32,558 nt of DNA, from assembly GCF_009696075.1 (NCBI RefSeq), contig NZ_VUMR01000015.1:1-32558 (forward strand), given 5' to 3'. The notes beneath the pieces are model-generated. The model did not search any database. It was given only the letters and a program-made list of their open reading frames with translations, and was not told the origin of the DNA. Within the stretch, counting starts at the first letter, position 1. Every line of letters begins with the position of its first letter. This document shows, in pieces, positions 8,020-15,322 of the stretch. The stretch comes from Holdemanella porci. Lineage in GTDB: Bacteria > Bacillota_I > Bacilli_A > Erysipelotrichales > Erysipelotrichaceae. The position numbers and the translations under genes were made by a program.

Positions 8020-8668
8020 AGATGAAATCTTTTTAAAAAAGAAATTTGATTTTGAAAAATTGAAAGAATTTGGGTTTTGTTTTGAGAATAACACATATAT
8101 TTATTCAGAAGATTTTATGGATGGAGATTTTAAAGCTGTCATTGAAATATCGGATGTTTTAAAAGGTAAAGTCATTGATAATTTCAGTAATGAAGAATAT
8201 ATGCCACTACGCATAGAATCCTTTGATGGGGATTTTGTTTGTAGAGTTCGTGATGCTTATAAAGCCATATTAAAAAGAATTGCGGATATATGTTGTACAG
8301 ACGTATTCTTTGCGGATGATCAAGCGAATCGCTTAGCGAATCGGATTTTTCAAACTTTTGGAGTAAAACCAGATTTTCCATGGAAGGATGACAATGGTGT
8401 TTTTCGTCATTTAGACAATAATAAGTGGTTTTCCCTTATTATGTATGTGACGTGGGATGCTCTATTAAAAAATGGAGATAATAGAAAGTTGAATATTATC
8501 AATTTAAAGATAGATACTTCTAAAAGAGATGAACTTTATGAAATAGACGGTATTTATCCGGCCTTTCATATGAATCATAAAACATGGATTTCAGTTGTAC
8601 TAGACGATACAATAAGGGATGAAAAAGTAATGGAACTTGTAACGTGTAGTTTTGATTTAACAAAATAA
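8006..8668 (+). CDS. MmcQ/YjbR family protein with N-terminal extension
   Basis: The C-terminal 110 residues match the MmcQ/YjbR (DUF419, CyaY-like) fold: FPWKDDNGVFRHLDNNKWF, then NLKIDTSKRDEL, GIYPAFHMNHKTWISVVLDD and the final SFDLTK. The family is often called DNA-binding but its biochemical role is not settled. The first hundred or so residues are an extension of unknown function, found also in some longer Firmicutes members. The start at 8006 is preferred over an upstream TTG because GGAG at 7997-8000 lies five bases before it; it overlaps the nitroreductase-like gene by 14 bases. It ends 12 bases before the next gene, and an AAGGAGAG site there implies the same transcript may continue. 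Confidence 0.75.
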   Translation: MIRIEDEIFLKKKFDFEKLKEFGFCFENNTYIYSEDFMDGDFKAVIEISDVLKGKVIDNFSNEEYMPLRIESFDGDFVCRVRDAYKAILKRIADICCTDVFFADDQANRLANRIFQTFGVKPDFPWKDDNGVFRHLDNNKWFSLIMYVTWDALLKNGDNRKLNIINLKIDTSKRDELYEIDGIYPAFHMNHKTWISVVLDDTIRDEKVMELVTCSFDLTK

Positions 8669-8680
8669 GGAGAGAATGAT

Positions 8681-9640
8681 ATGTACGGAATTATCGCAAC
8701 ATGGAGAATGGCTTTAGAAGGAATTTCAAAAGCAGATTCTATGTTAAAAAATAACAAAAGTGCAGCGGATTCGATTGAAGAAGCAATCAAAGCTGTAGAG
8801 GATTTTGAATACTATAAAAGTGTAGGATATGGAGGACTTCCAAATGAAGAAATGGAAGTGGAATTAGATGCTGCTTTTATGGATGGGGATACACTAGAAT
8901 TTGGATGTGTTGGAGGCATTAAAGATTTTGCCAACCCTGTTAGTATTGCACGTAGTCTAATGCACTATGATGCCAATAACTTCCTAATTGGTCAAGGCGC
9001 TGAAAAATATGCTTCAAGACATGGCTTTGAAAGAAAAATAATGCTTACAGATCGTGCCAAGATTCATTATCACAATCGTACAAAAGAAATCACAAATACG
9101 GAATTAAAACCATATTCAGGACATGACACAGTAGGTATGGTTTGTCTAGATACTGCAGGACATATGACAAGTGCTACAAGTACTTCTGGATTGTTCATGA
9201 AACATCCAGGACGTCTAGGCGATTCGCCTGTATGTGGTTCTGGATTCTATGTAGATTCTTTTGTCGGAGGAGCGAGTGCTACAGGTTTAGGGGAAGATGT
9301 TATGAAGGGCTGTGTTTCTTATGAAATCGTTCGCCTAATGAAAGAAGGCATGCATCCTCAACAAGCGTGTGAAAAGGCTGTACACGATTTTGATTTAGAA
9401 TTAAAACGAAGAAGAGGGAAAGCTGGAGACATGTCTTTGATTGCGATGAATAATAAGGGTGAATGGGGTTGCGCTACAAATATTGAAGGTTTTAGTTTTG
9501 TAGTGGCAACTGAAAAACAAGCCCCAACAGTATATTTAGTAAATCATGATGAGGATGGAAAATGCACATTTGAAGTCGCAAGTAAAGAATGGATGGACAA
9601 CTATATGGCTACGCGCACAGCTCCATTAATAAGGAAATAA
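8681..9640 (+). CDS. Glycosylasparaginase / isoaspartyl-peptidase-type Ntn hydrolase
   Basis: This belongs to the N4-(beta-N-acetylglucosaminyl)-L-asparaginase (asparaginase type 2) family of autoprocessed N-terminal nucleophile amidohydrolases. The 319-residue precursor should cleave before Thr150 in GHDTVGMVCLD, giving alpha and beta subunits, with that threonine as nucleophile. Other family blocks are the early YGGLPNEEMEVELDAAFMDG, the GCVGGIKDFANPVSIAR segment and GRLGDSPVCGSGFYVD after the cleavage site, with a GGAS-TG-GE segment that forms the substrate pocket. There is no signal peptide, so it should act in the cytosol, perhaps on asparagine-linked sugar stubs or beta-aspartyl peptides. 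Its neighbour one base downstream is an M20 dipeptidase, suggesting peptide or glycopeptide scavenging. A GGAG site precedes the ATG. Confidence 0.88.
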   Translation: MYGIIATWRMALEGISKADSMLKNNKSAADSIEEAIKAVEDFEYYKSVGYGGLPNEEMEVELDAAFMDGDTLEFGCVGGIKDFANPVSIARSLMHYDANNFLIGQGAEKYASRHGFERKIMLTDRAKIHYHNRTKEITNTELKPYSGHDTVGMVCLDTAGHMTSATSTSGLFMKHPGRLGDSPVCGSGFYVDSFVGGASATGLGEDVMKGCVSYEIVRLMKEGMHPQQACEKAVHDFDLELKRRRGKAGDMSLIAMNNKGEWGCATNIEGFSFVVATEKQAPTVYLVNHDEDGKCTFEVASKEWMDNYMATRTAPLIRK

Positions 9641-9641
9641 A

Positions 9642-10763
9642 ATGGAAGAGGCATTATTAAAGAAAATCGATGAAATCAGCGAAGAGATGATTTCAGGAAT
9701 CAAAAGAGTTGTTCAAATCGATAGTGTACAAAGTGAAGCTAAGCCAGGTATGCCTTTTGGAGAAGGCGTAAATAAAGCATTAGAAGAAGCATTGAAATTA
9801 GCTTGTGAATTAGGTTTTGATACAGAAAACGTCGATCATATGGTGGGTATTGCCAAATATGGTCAAGGAGAAGACTATATTGGCATTATGGGACATTTAG
9901 ATGTTGTACCTGTAGGAGAAGGATGGAATCATCCTCCGTTCTCAGCTTATGAAGATGAAAATGGTAGAATCTTTGCCCGCGGTATTTTAGATAATAAAGG
10001 ACCGACTTTGTCTTGTTTATACGCATTATATGCCATAAAGGAATTGAAAATTCAGTTAAAGCGTCCTGTTTATATTTTGTTTGGAACGAATGAAGAAACG
10101 GGATTTGAAGATTTAACACATTTTCTTAAAGTCAGAAAACCACCTATTATGGGTTGGACACCCGATTGTAAATATCCGGTTGTATATGCGGAAAGAGGAA
10201 GAAGTACCTACCGTGTGAGTGCGGCTATTGAAAATAAAACTGTATTTAATCAATTTATTAATGAATATATTTTATCGGATAATGGATTTGGAAATAAATT
10301 GGGACTAAATATTGAAGATCCTGAATTTGGTAAAATACAGATGAGCAATAAAAAGCTGGTGGATTTAGAAGGAAAACTTAGCTTTGACTTCTCTTTTAGC
10401 TATCCTGCAAGTATTAGTAATGATACAATAGAGGTGACAATCAAATCTAAATTAAGCAAAGGACTACAAGTAGAATGTATACATAATTATGATCCTGTTT
10501 ATTTTGATAAAAATGGATTCTTATGTCAAACATTAAAGGCGACTTATGAAAAGGTAACAGGCATGGATGGTACGCCAGTTACAACTACGGGTGGAACTTA
10601 TGCGAAGATCATGCCAAATATAGTTCCTTTTGGACCTAGTTTTCCTGGACAAAAGGGCATTGGGCACAATCCGAATGAATGGATGGATCGTAGTGATTTG
10701 ATTTTGAATGCGAAAATATACGCATTAAGTATAGTGAGGTTGGCTAATGCAGAGAATGATTGA
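9642..10763 (+). CDS. M20 metallodipeptidase of the PepV/Sapep type, short form
   Basis: The 373-residue protein has the full active-site set of PepV-like M20 dipeptidases: MGHLDVVPVGEGW (metal His and Asp), ARGILDNKGP (bridging Asp), FGTNEETGFEDL (catalytic and metal Glu), PDCKYPVVYAERG, and near the end GGTYAKIMPN and GIGHNPNEWM (metal His). PepV/Sapep proteins are commonly near 450-470 residues; here the lid between the YAERG and GGTYA blocks is about a hundred residues shorter. The reading frame is open and the catalytic residues remain, so this may be a compact functional variant. It would hydrolyse dipeptides in the cytosol. It begins one base after the upstream amidohydrolase, with AAGGA as the ribosome site, and overlaps cutC by 17 bases. 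Confidence 0.85.
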   Translation: MEEALLKKIDEISEEMISGIKRVVQIDSVQSEAKPGMPFGEGVNKALEEALKLACELGFDTENVDHMVGIAKYGQGEDYIGIMGHLDVVPVGEGWNHPPFSAYEDENGRIFARGILDNKGPTLSCLYALYAIKELKIQLKRPVYILFGTNEETGFEDLTHFLKVRKPPIMGWTPDCKYPVVYAERGRSTYRVSAAIENKTVFNQFINEYILSDNGFGNKLGLNIEDPEFGKIQMSNKKLVDLEGKLSFDFSFSYPASISNDTIEVTIKSKLSKGLQVECIHNYDPVYFDKNGFLCQTLKATYEKVTGMDGTPVTTTGGTYAKIMPNIVPFGPSFPGQKGIGHNPNEWMDRSDLILNAKIYALSIVRLANAEND

Positions 10764-11490
10764 AGTATGTGCAGGTAGTTATCAAGATTGTATAGCTGCA
10801 TATCAGGGTAAAGCAAAAAGGGTTGAATTAAATAGTGCGTTAAGTGTTGGTGGCTTAACACCAAGTGTCGCAAGTCTAGTTCGTGTAAAAAAAGAAACAG
10901 ACTTAACAGTTATTTGCATGGTACGTGTGCGTGCTGCTGGTTTCTGTTATGAAAAAGAAGATGTAGAAATTATGTTTGAAGATGCCAAGATTCTTTTGGA
11001 TCATGGTGCTGATGGAATTGCGTTTGGTTTTTTAAATGAGGATGGCACAATTTGTGAAGAGGACACAAAAAGAATGATCGACTTGATTCATTCATACAAT
11101 AAGGAAGCTGTATTCCACAGAGCTTTTGATGTTACGCCAGATGCATTTGAAGCCATTGAAACATTGATTGATTTAGGGGCGGATCGCGTACTTACAAGTG
11201 GACAAAAATCAAAAGCTATGGAAGGTATTGATTTAATTAAAGTATTGAATAATCAATATGGTGATAAGATTCAGATTCTTCCTGGCAGTGGAATGAATGC
11301 AGAAAACGCAAAAATGATGATGAATTATACAGGCGTATATCAGGTGCATTCATCTTGTAAGAATTATAAAGCAGATACAACCACAACAAAAAATGGTGTT
11401 TCATATAGTTACTTAGAAAGTCCACATGAAAATGACTATGATGTAGTGGACGTAGAGTTGGTTACAAAATTAGTAAATAGTATCAAGTAA
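10747..11490 (+). CDS. cutC: CutC family protein
   Basis: The 247-residue TIM-barrel protein begins MQRMIEVCAGSYQDCIAA, followed by A-x-R-x-ELN-x-AL-x-x-GGLTPS, the CutC signature, with later AVFHRAFDV, DRVLTSGQ and ILPGSGMNAENA blocks. CutC was named for copper homeostasis in E. coli, but that role is doubtful and its biochemical activity is unknown. It overlaps the preceding dipeptidase by 17 bases and is the last gene of the unit; a terminator follows directly. No copper transporter or chaperone gene lies in the window, so context offers no support for a copper role. Confidence 0.92.
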   Translation: MQRMIEVCAGSYQDCIAAYQGKAKRVELNSALSVGGLTPSVASLVRVKKETDLTVICMVRVRAAGFCYEKEDVEIMFEDAKILLDHGADGIAFGFLNEDGTICEEDTKRMIDLIHSYNKEAVFHRAFDVTPDAFEAIETLIDLGADRVLTSGQKSKAMEGIDLIKVLNNQYGDKIQILPGSGMNAENAKMMMNYTGVYQVHSSCKNYKADTTTTKNGVSYSYLESPHENDYDVVDVELVTKLVNSIK

Positions 11491-11510
11491 GGCGGGTTCC
11501 CGTCTTTTCT
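11491..11510 (+). terminator. Intrinsic terminator after cutC
   Basis: GGCGGG (11491-11496) and CCCGTC (11499-11504) form a short GC-rich stem with one G-U pair, followed by TTTTCTT. Confidence 0.7.
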
Positions 11511-11513
11511 TGT

Positions 11514-11546
11514 ACTAAGTTATAACTAAGTAAGTCATAACTTAGT
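11514..11546. promoter_or_regulatory. Long palindrome, operator-like, upstream of the first ATPase relic
   Basis: ACTAAGTTAT (11514-11523) and ATAACTTAGT (11537-11546) are perfect inverted repeats. The left arm extends into AGTTATAACT (11518-11527), itself a palindrome, and the loop repeats TAACTAAG. No U-tract follows, so a protein-binding site or IS-like end is more likely than a terminator. Confidence 0.5.
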
Positions 11547-11561
11547 AAATGGAAATCTTGT

Positions 11562-12001
11562 ATGTTTGTTGGTAGAGAAAACGAATTAACAAAATTAGAA
11601 AAAATGTATTCAACGAATGAATTTCAGTATGCGGTAATCTATGGGCGTCGAAGAGTTGGAAGGGACTCAAAAAGCAAATTTAATTGGTTTGTCGCGAGTG
11701 GTTTCTAAGAATGATTCAATCGTACATGATTCATTTGAAAGCTACTGGATAATAGACACATAGATCATGGATGAAAAAAAGTATACAATAAAAAATCCAT
11801 CGATAAAGACTGAATGGATCGGGATACCGAATGATTCAGAAAGATGGAGTGGTTATTGAAATGTTATCGGACGACTGAAAAAGTCTTTTCTTGAATATAA
11901 AAATAAAGTTTATTGGCATTTTATAAATCTGGCTTTACAGAAGATGCGATAGAATACGCAAAAATAATGATATTCGGTTAGTTTCGCTTGAAATGATGTA
12001 G
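11562..12001 (+). pseudogene. Decayed AAA ATPase (archaeal-ATPase/DUF234 type), copy 1
   Basis: The start encodes MFVGRENELTKLEKMY and then VIYGRRRVGR, the N-terminus of the archaeal-ATPase-type AAA family (MFVGRExEL...GRRRVGKT), but the Walker A lysine is replaced by Arg and the frame breaks after it. At the far end, frames around 11925-12001 read FYKSGFTEDAIEYAK and, after a one-base shift, NNDIRLVSLEMM with a TAG; that is the C-terminal SGF...LISL segment of the same family. An intact gene would be about 1.4 kb, so most of the middle is missing. The function of the family is not clear; members often sit in mobile or defence regions. The gene is dead here, and its 3' end now carries the pepF promoter. 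Confidence 0.75.
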
Positions 12002-12004
12002 ATG

Positions 12005-12030
12005 TGCTACAATAGACGTATTAATGGAGG
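12005..12030 (+). promoter_or_regulatory. Extended -10 promoter and RBS of pepF
   Basis: TGC directly followed by TACAAT (12005-12013) forms an extended -10; a TTGAAA lies only 14 bases upstream, too close to be a standard -35. GGAGG at 12026-12030 sits ten bases before the ATG at 12041. This promoter placement argues for the 12041 start over the earlier ATG at 12002. Confidence 0.6.
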
Positions 12031-12040
12031 TTGTTTACTC

Positions 12041-13813
12041 ATGAAGCGTAATGAACAAAAAATAGAAAACACTTGGAAAACAGAAGATATATTTAAAGAT
12101 GAAGCAGCATTTCTAGCTTGCTTAGATACTTGTAAAGAATTAGGAAATGAGCTTTGTGCATACGATGGAAAATTGGATGATGCATCCAACTTATTATCAT
12201 TTTTAAAGGGATATGAAAAATTAACATGTCTATTAGATGATTGTTTAGGATATTCTTCTTTGTTGTCAGATCAAGATACGGCAGATGCCCATCATCAAGA
12301 ATTAAAAGGAAAAGCCAATGCATTAGCGGTTGAAGTTTTTACTAAGCTATCTTTTAGTGACGTGCAAATCATGCAGATTGAAAATTTAGAGTCCTTTTAT
12401 GCATCTGAACCCATCTTAGAAAGATATCGTGTATATCTAGAAGAAGTATGTCGTTTAAAAGAACACGTATTATCTCAAGCAGAAGAAAAATTAATGGCAT
12501 CCAGTTCATTGATGCAAGACACGCCTTATTCGATTTTTGGAATGTTGAACAATGCGGATTTAAAATTTGAAGATGCTATTGATTCAAAAGGAAATAAGCA
12601 CGCTTTAACTACAGGTACATTTATCCATATGTTAGAGCAGGAAGATGAAGTGCTAAGAGAGAGTGCATATCGTAATTTTTATGCAGGCTATGGTTCTATG
12701 ATTCATACTTTAGCTGCTTGTTTAAATGGACAGACAAATCAGTTGAAATTTAATAGTACAGCACGTAAATATGCATCGAGTTTAGAATGTGCAGTCGATG
12801 CGAATAATGTTTCACCAAGAGTATATGAACAATTGATTGAAACGGTACATAAAAACATCCATGTTTTACATAAATATATGCGAGTACGTAAAGAAGTTAT
12901 GAAGAAAGAGAAACTTCATATGTATGATCTATATGTGCCTATGGTCAATGAATGTAATGTTCCTGTATCTTTTGAGCAGGCTAAAGAAGATGTCTTACAC
13001 TCCATTCAATTGTATGGAACTGAATATGCCAAGGTGTATGAAAGAGGATTGAATTCGCGTTGGATCGATGTATATGAAAATGAAGGAAAGCGTTCAGGCG
13101 CATATTCTAGTGGACAAAGAGTACATCCTTTTGTGTTGATGAACTTTGCGGATTCTTTAGATACAGAATTTACTTTAGCTCATGAAATGGGGCATGCGAT
13201 GCATTCCTATATGTCTACAAAATATCAGGCTCCATTAGATCGTCATTATAAAATATTTGTGGCTGAAGTTGCCAGTACTTGTAATGAAGCTTTATTGATG
13301 GATTATTTGCGCAAACAAAATTCAGATCCTAAATTCCAGGCTTATTTGATTAATCACTTTATGGAACAATTTAGAACTACATTATTTAGACAGTGTATGT
13401 TTGCAGAATTTGAGAAGATTATCAATGAAAAGACAGCGAACAACGAAGTTTTGACAAGTGATACATTGAATCAAATCTATGCGGATTTAAACAAATTCTA
13501 TTATGGAGAAGATGTGATTGTGGATGATGAAATTAGTATGGAATGGGCTCGTATTCCACATTTCTATATGAATTTCTACGTATACCAATATGCGACAGGA
13601 TTTAGTGCAGCTATGGCTCTATCACAAAAATTGCTCCATGGAACACAAGCTGATATTGAAGCATACTTATCTTTCTTAAAGGGAGGATGTACAAAGTCTC
13701 CAGTCGAATTATTGCGTATGGCTGGAGTTGATATGGCAAGTCCAAAACCAATTGAAGATGCGATTGAATTGTTTGATTCTTTAATTGATGAATTTGAGAG
13801 TATTATGAAGTAG
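12041..13813 (+). CDS. pepF: Oligoendopeptidase F
   Basis: PepF is a cytosolic M3 zinc metallopeptidase that hydrolyses oligopeptides of roughly 7-17 residues. From the chosen ATG the product is 590 residues, close to the family's 600. The zinc site is LAHEMGHAMHS, with His381, Glu382 and His385, and the third ligand lies in the following EVASTCNEALL segment. The C-terminal YQYATGFSAAMALS and the late RMAGVDM block are typical of PepF. The start at 12041 follows a GGAGG site and an extended -10; the longer frame from 12002 would read through that promoter. The gene stands alone between two relics of the same ATPase family. A terminator overlaps its stop. Confidence 0.94.
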   Translation: MKRNEQKIENTWKTEDIFKDEAAFLACLDTCKELGNELCAYDGKLDDASNLLSFLKGYEKLTCLLDDCLGYSSLLSDQDTADAHHQELKGKANALAVEVFTKLSFSDVQIMQIENLESFYASEPILERYRVYLEEVCRLKEHVLSQAEEKLMASSSLMQDTPYSIFGMLNNADLKFEDAIDSKGNKHALTTGTFIHMLEQEDEVLRESAYRNFYAGYGSMIHTLAACLNGQTNQLKFNSTARKYASSLECAVDANNVSPRVYEQLIETVHKNIHVLHKYMRVRKEVMKKEKLHMYDLYVPMVNECNVPVSFEQAKEDVLHSIQLYGTEYAKVYERGLNSRWIDVYENEGKRSGAYSSGQRVHPFVLMNFADSLDTEFTLAHEMGHAMHSYMSTKYQAPLDRHYKIFVAEVASTCNEALLMDYLRKQNSDPKFQAYLINHFMEQFRTTLFRQCMFAEFEKIINEKTANNEVLTSDTLNQIYADLNKFYYGEDVIVDDEISMEWARIPHFYMNFYVYQYATGFSAAMALSQKLLHGTQADIEAYLSFLKGGCTKSPVELLRMAGVDMASPKPIEDAIELFDSLIDEFESIMK

Positions 13814-13840
13814 AAAGTAATTTGGCTTTCTATTTTTTTT
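13811..13840 (+). terminator. Intrinsic terminator of pepF
   Basis: TAGAAAG (13811-13817) pairs with CTTTCTA (13826-13832), followed by eight T residues. Confidence 0.8.
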
Positions 13841-13900
13841 AGTGCTATTTTTAGTCAGATAAAGATTAGTAAAAAATAAATGACAAAAAATGGAGGACTT

Positions 13901-14214
13901 ATGTTTGTAGGTAGAGAAAATGAGCTTAAGATTTTAAATCGCGTATTTTTATCGAAACGACAAGAATCTGTATTGATATATGGACGAAGAAGAATCGGAA
14001 AAACAGAATTGATCAAAAAGGCCATCGAAGATTTTGATGGAGAATATATTTACTGTTAAAGTCAGAACGCTCGTGACTTTAGTCATGAGATGAATGACGT
14101 ATGTAACTGGTTTTCAGCTTTTTTTCGAAATCTGGTTTTGATTTAACGGATGATTCAACTATTATTCTTTATACGTTGGATGATTTATATCATTCATTTT
14201 CAGAAAATATCTGA
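13901..14214 (+). pseudogene. Decayed AAA ATPase (archaeal-ATPase/DUF234 type), copy 2
   Basis: A good GGAGG precedes an ATG at 13901 that opens MFVGRENELKILNRVF and then LIYGRRRIGKTELIKKA, a complete Walker A of the archaeal-ATPase type. Translation stops at TAA 14057-14059 after 52 codons. Further on, another frame reads SGFDLTDDSTIILYTLDDLY and ends at TGA 14212-14214, matching the C-terminal SGF...SLDDLY segment of the same family. About 1.1 kb of the middle is therefore lost. It resembles copy 1 in keeping both termini, although the two differ in sequence and so are separate paralogues. Translation of the 52-residue stub is possible, since SD and start are intact. Confidence 0.75.
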
Positions 14215-14229
14215 AAACTATGGTATGAT
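14197..14229 (+). promoter_or_regulatory. pheA promoter with overlapping perfect palindrome
   Basis: TGG plus TATGAT (14221-14229) forms an extended -10. TTTTCAGA (14197-14204) and TCTGAAAA (14210-14217) are perfect inverted repeats around a 5-base spacer, exactly where the -35 would be. No U-tract follows, so an operator for a repressor is the natural reading (inference). GAGGTGA precedes the pheA ATG. The palindrome lies in the end of the second ATPase relic. Confidence 0.6.
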
Positions 14230-14246
14230 ATTCACGAGGTGAACTA

Positions 14247-15320
14247 ATGAATAAGTTGGAACAAGCACGTACACAAATAGATGCGATCGATCGTGAAATG
14301 GCTAAGCTGTATGAAGCACGATTGGATGCAGTTAAGGATGTGATTGCGTATAAAATAGAAAATGATTTACCAATTCTAGATTCAGGTAGAGAGCAGGTTG
14401 TAATTGAAAAGAATCTGCAGTTTATTCAGAATCCAGATTATAAAGAATATTATGAGTCTTTTATAAAGTTCATTATGAAAGAATCGAAGGTCTATCAAAG
14501 AACGTTGCAGTCGCATGATAAAGTTGGATATTGTGGAGTTGAAGGTGCCTTTGGGCATATGGTGAGCGAGAAGTTGTTTCCTTCCAATCCAAAAGTGGGC
14601 GTTTCTAGTTTTGAGGAAGTCTTTCAAATGGTTGTCCATTCAGACGTACAATATGGTGTGATTCCTTTTGAAAATACGAATTCTGGATTGGTTGGAGAAG
14701 TCTTAGATTTATTAATGGAATATCCAGTGTATATTCAGTCAATTTATGATCAAAAGATTGAACAATGTTTACTTGGAATTCCGGGCAGTACATTAAAAGA
14801 TGTGGAGTGGGTCTATTCAAAGGATCAAGCACTTTCACAGTCTAAAGAATTTTTAAAGGAATTAAATGTACAAACGGTGGCCTATCCAAATACGGCGATG
14901 GCAGCTCAATATATTTCAGCACAACAGGATGTGCATAAAGCAGCTATTGGTGCTAAGGAAAATGCAGAGTTGTATGGCTTAAAGGTGTTGGCTACAAACA
15001 TTCAAGAAAATGCGACTAACACAACGCGATTTTTAGTAATTGGATTAAAGCCACAAATGCAGGGCAATCGCTTTAGTATGGTTCTATCGGTTAAACATGA
15101 GAGTGGCGCTTTGGCAAAGATCATTGATTGTATTGCCGAGAATGGATTGAATATGGAAAGTATTCAGTCTAGACCGATGAAAAATAAACCTTTTGAGTAT
15201 TTCTTCTTTGTCGAAATTGAAGGGGATATGTCAAAGGCAAATGATTGTATTCGAGAGGTACAGTCTGTGTGTGAAAGTGTAAAAGTATTGGGAGCATATA
15301 CTTTAAAGGAGGAAAAATAA
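14247..15320 (+). CDS. pheA: Bifunctional chorismate mutase / prephenate dehydratase
   Basis: This enzyme converts chorismate to prephenate and then to phenylpyruvate, the committed route to phenylalanine. The 357-residue protein has an AroQ-type chorismate mutase helix bundle at residues 1-90 (ARTQIDAIDREMAKLYEAR...YK), a prephenate dehydratase domain at about 97-275 with VGYCGVEGAFGHM, PFENTNSGLVGEV and NTTRFLVIG, and an ACT domain at the C-terminus with GALAKIIDCIAENGLNMESI and SRPMKNKPFEYFFFVE, which binds phenylalanine for feedback inhibition. It is followed two bases later by an aminotransferase that could perform the last step. No other shikimate genes are in the window. Control at the transcript level may use the palindrome at the promoter. 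Confidence 0.94.
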   Translation: MNKLEQARTQIDAIDREMAKLYEARLDAVKDVIAYKIENDLPILDSGREQVVIEKNLQFIQNPDYKEYYESFIKFIMKESKVYQRTLQSHDKVGYCGVEGAFGHMVSEKLFPSNPKVGVSSFEEVFQMVVHSDVQYGVIPFENTNSGLVGEVLDLLMEYPVYIQSIYDQKIEQCLLGIPGSTLKDVEWVYSKDQALSQSKEFLKELNVQTVAYPNTAMAAQYISAQQDVHKAAIGAKENAELYGLKVLATNIQENATNTTRFLVIGLKPQMQGNRFSMVLSVKHESGALAKIIDCIAENGLNMESIQSRPMKNKPFEYFFFVEIEGDMSKANDCIREVQSVCESVKVLGAYTLKEEK

Positions 15321-15322
15321 GT

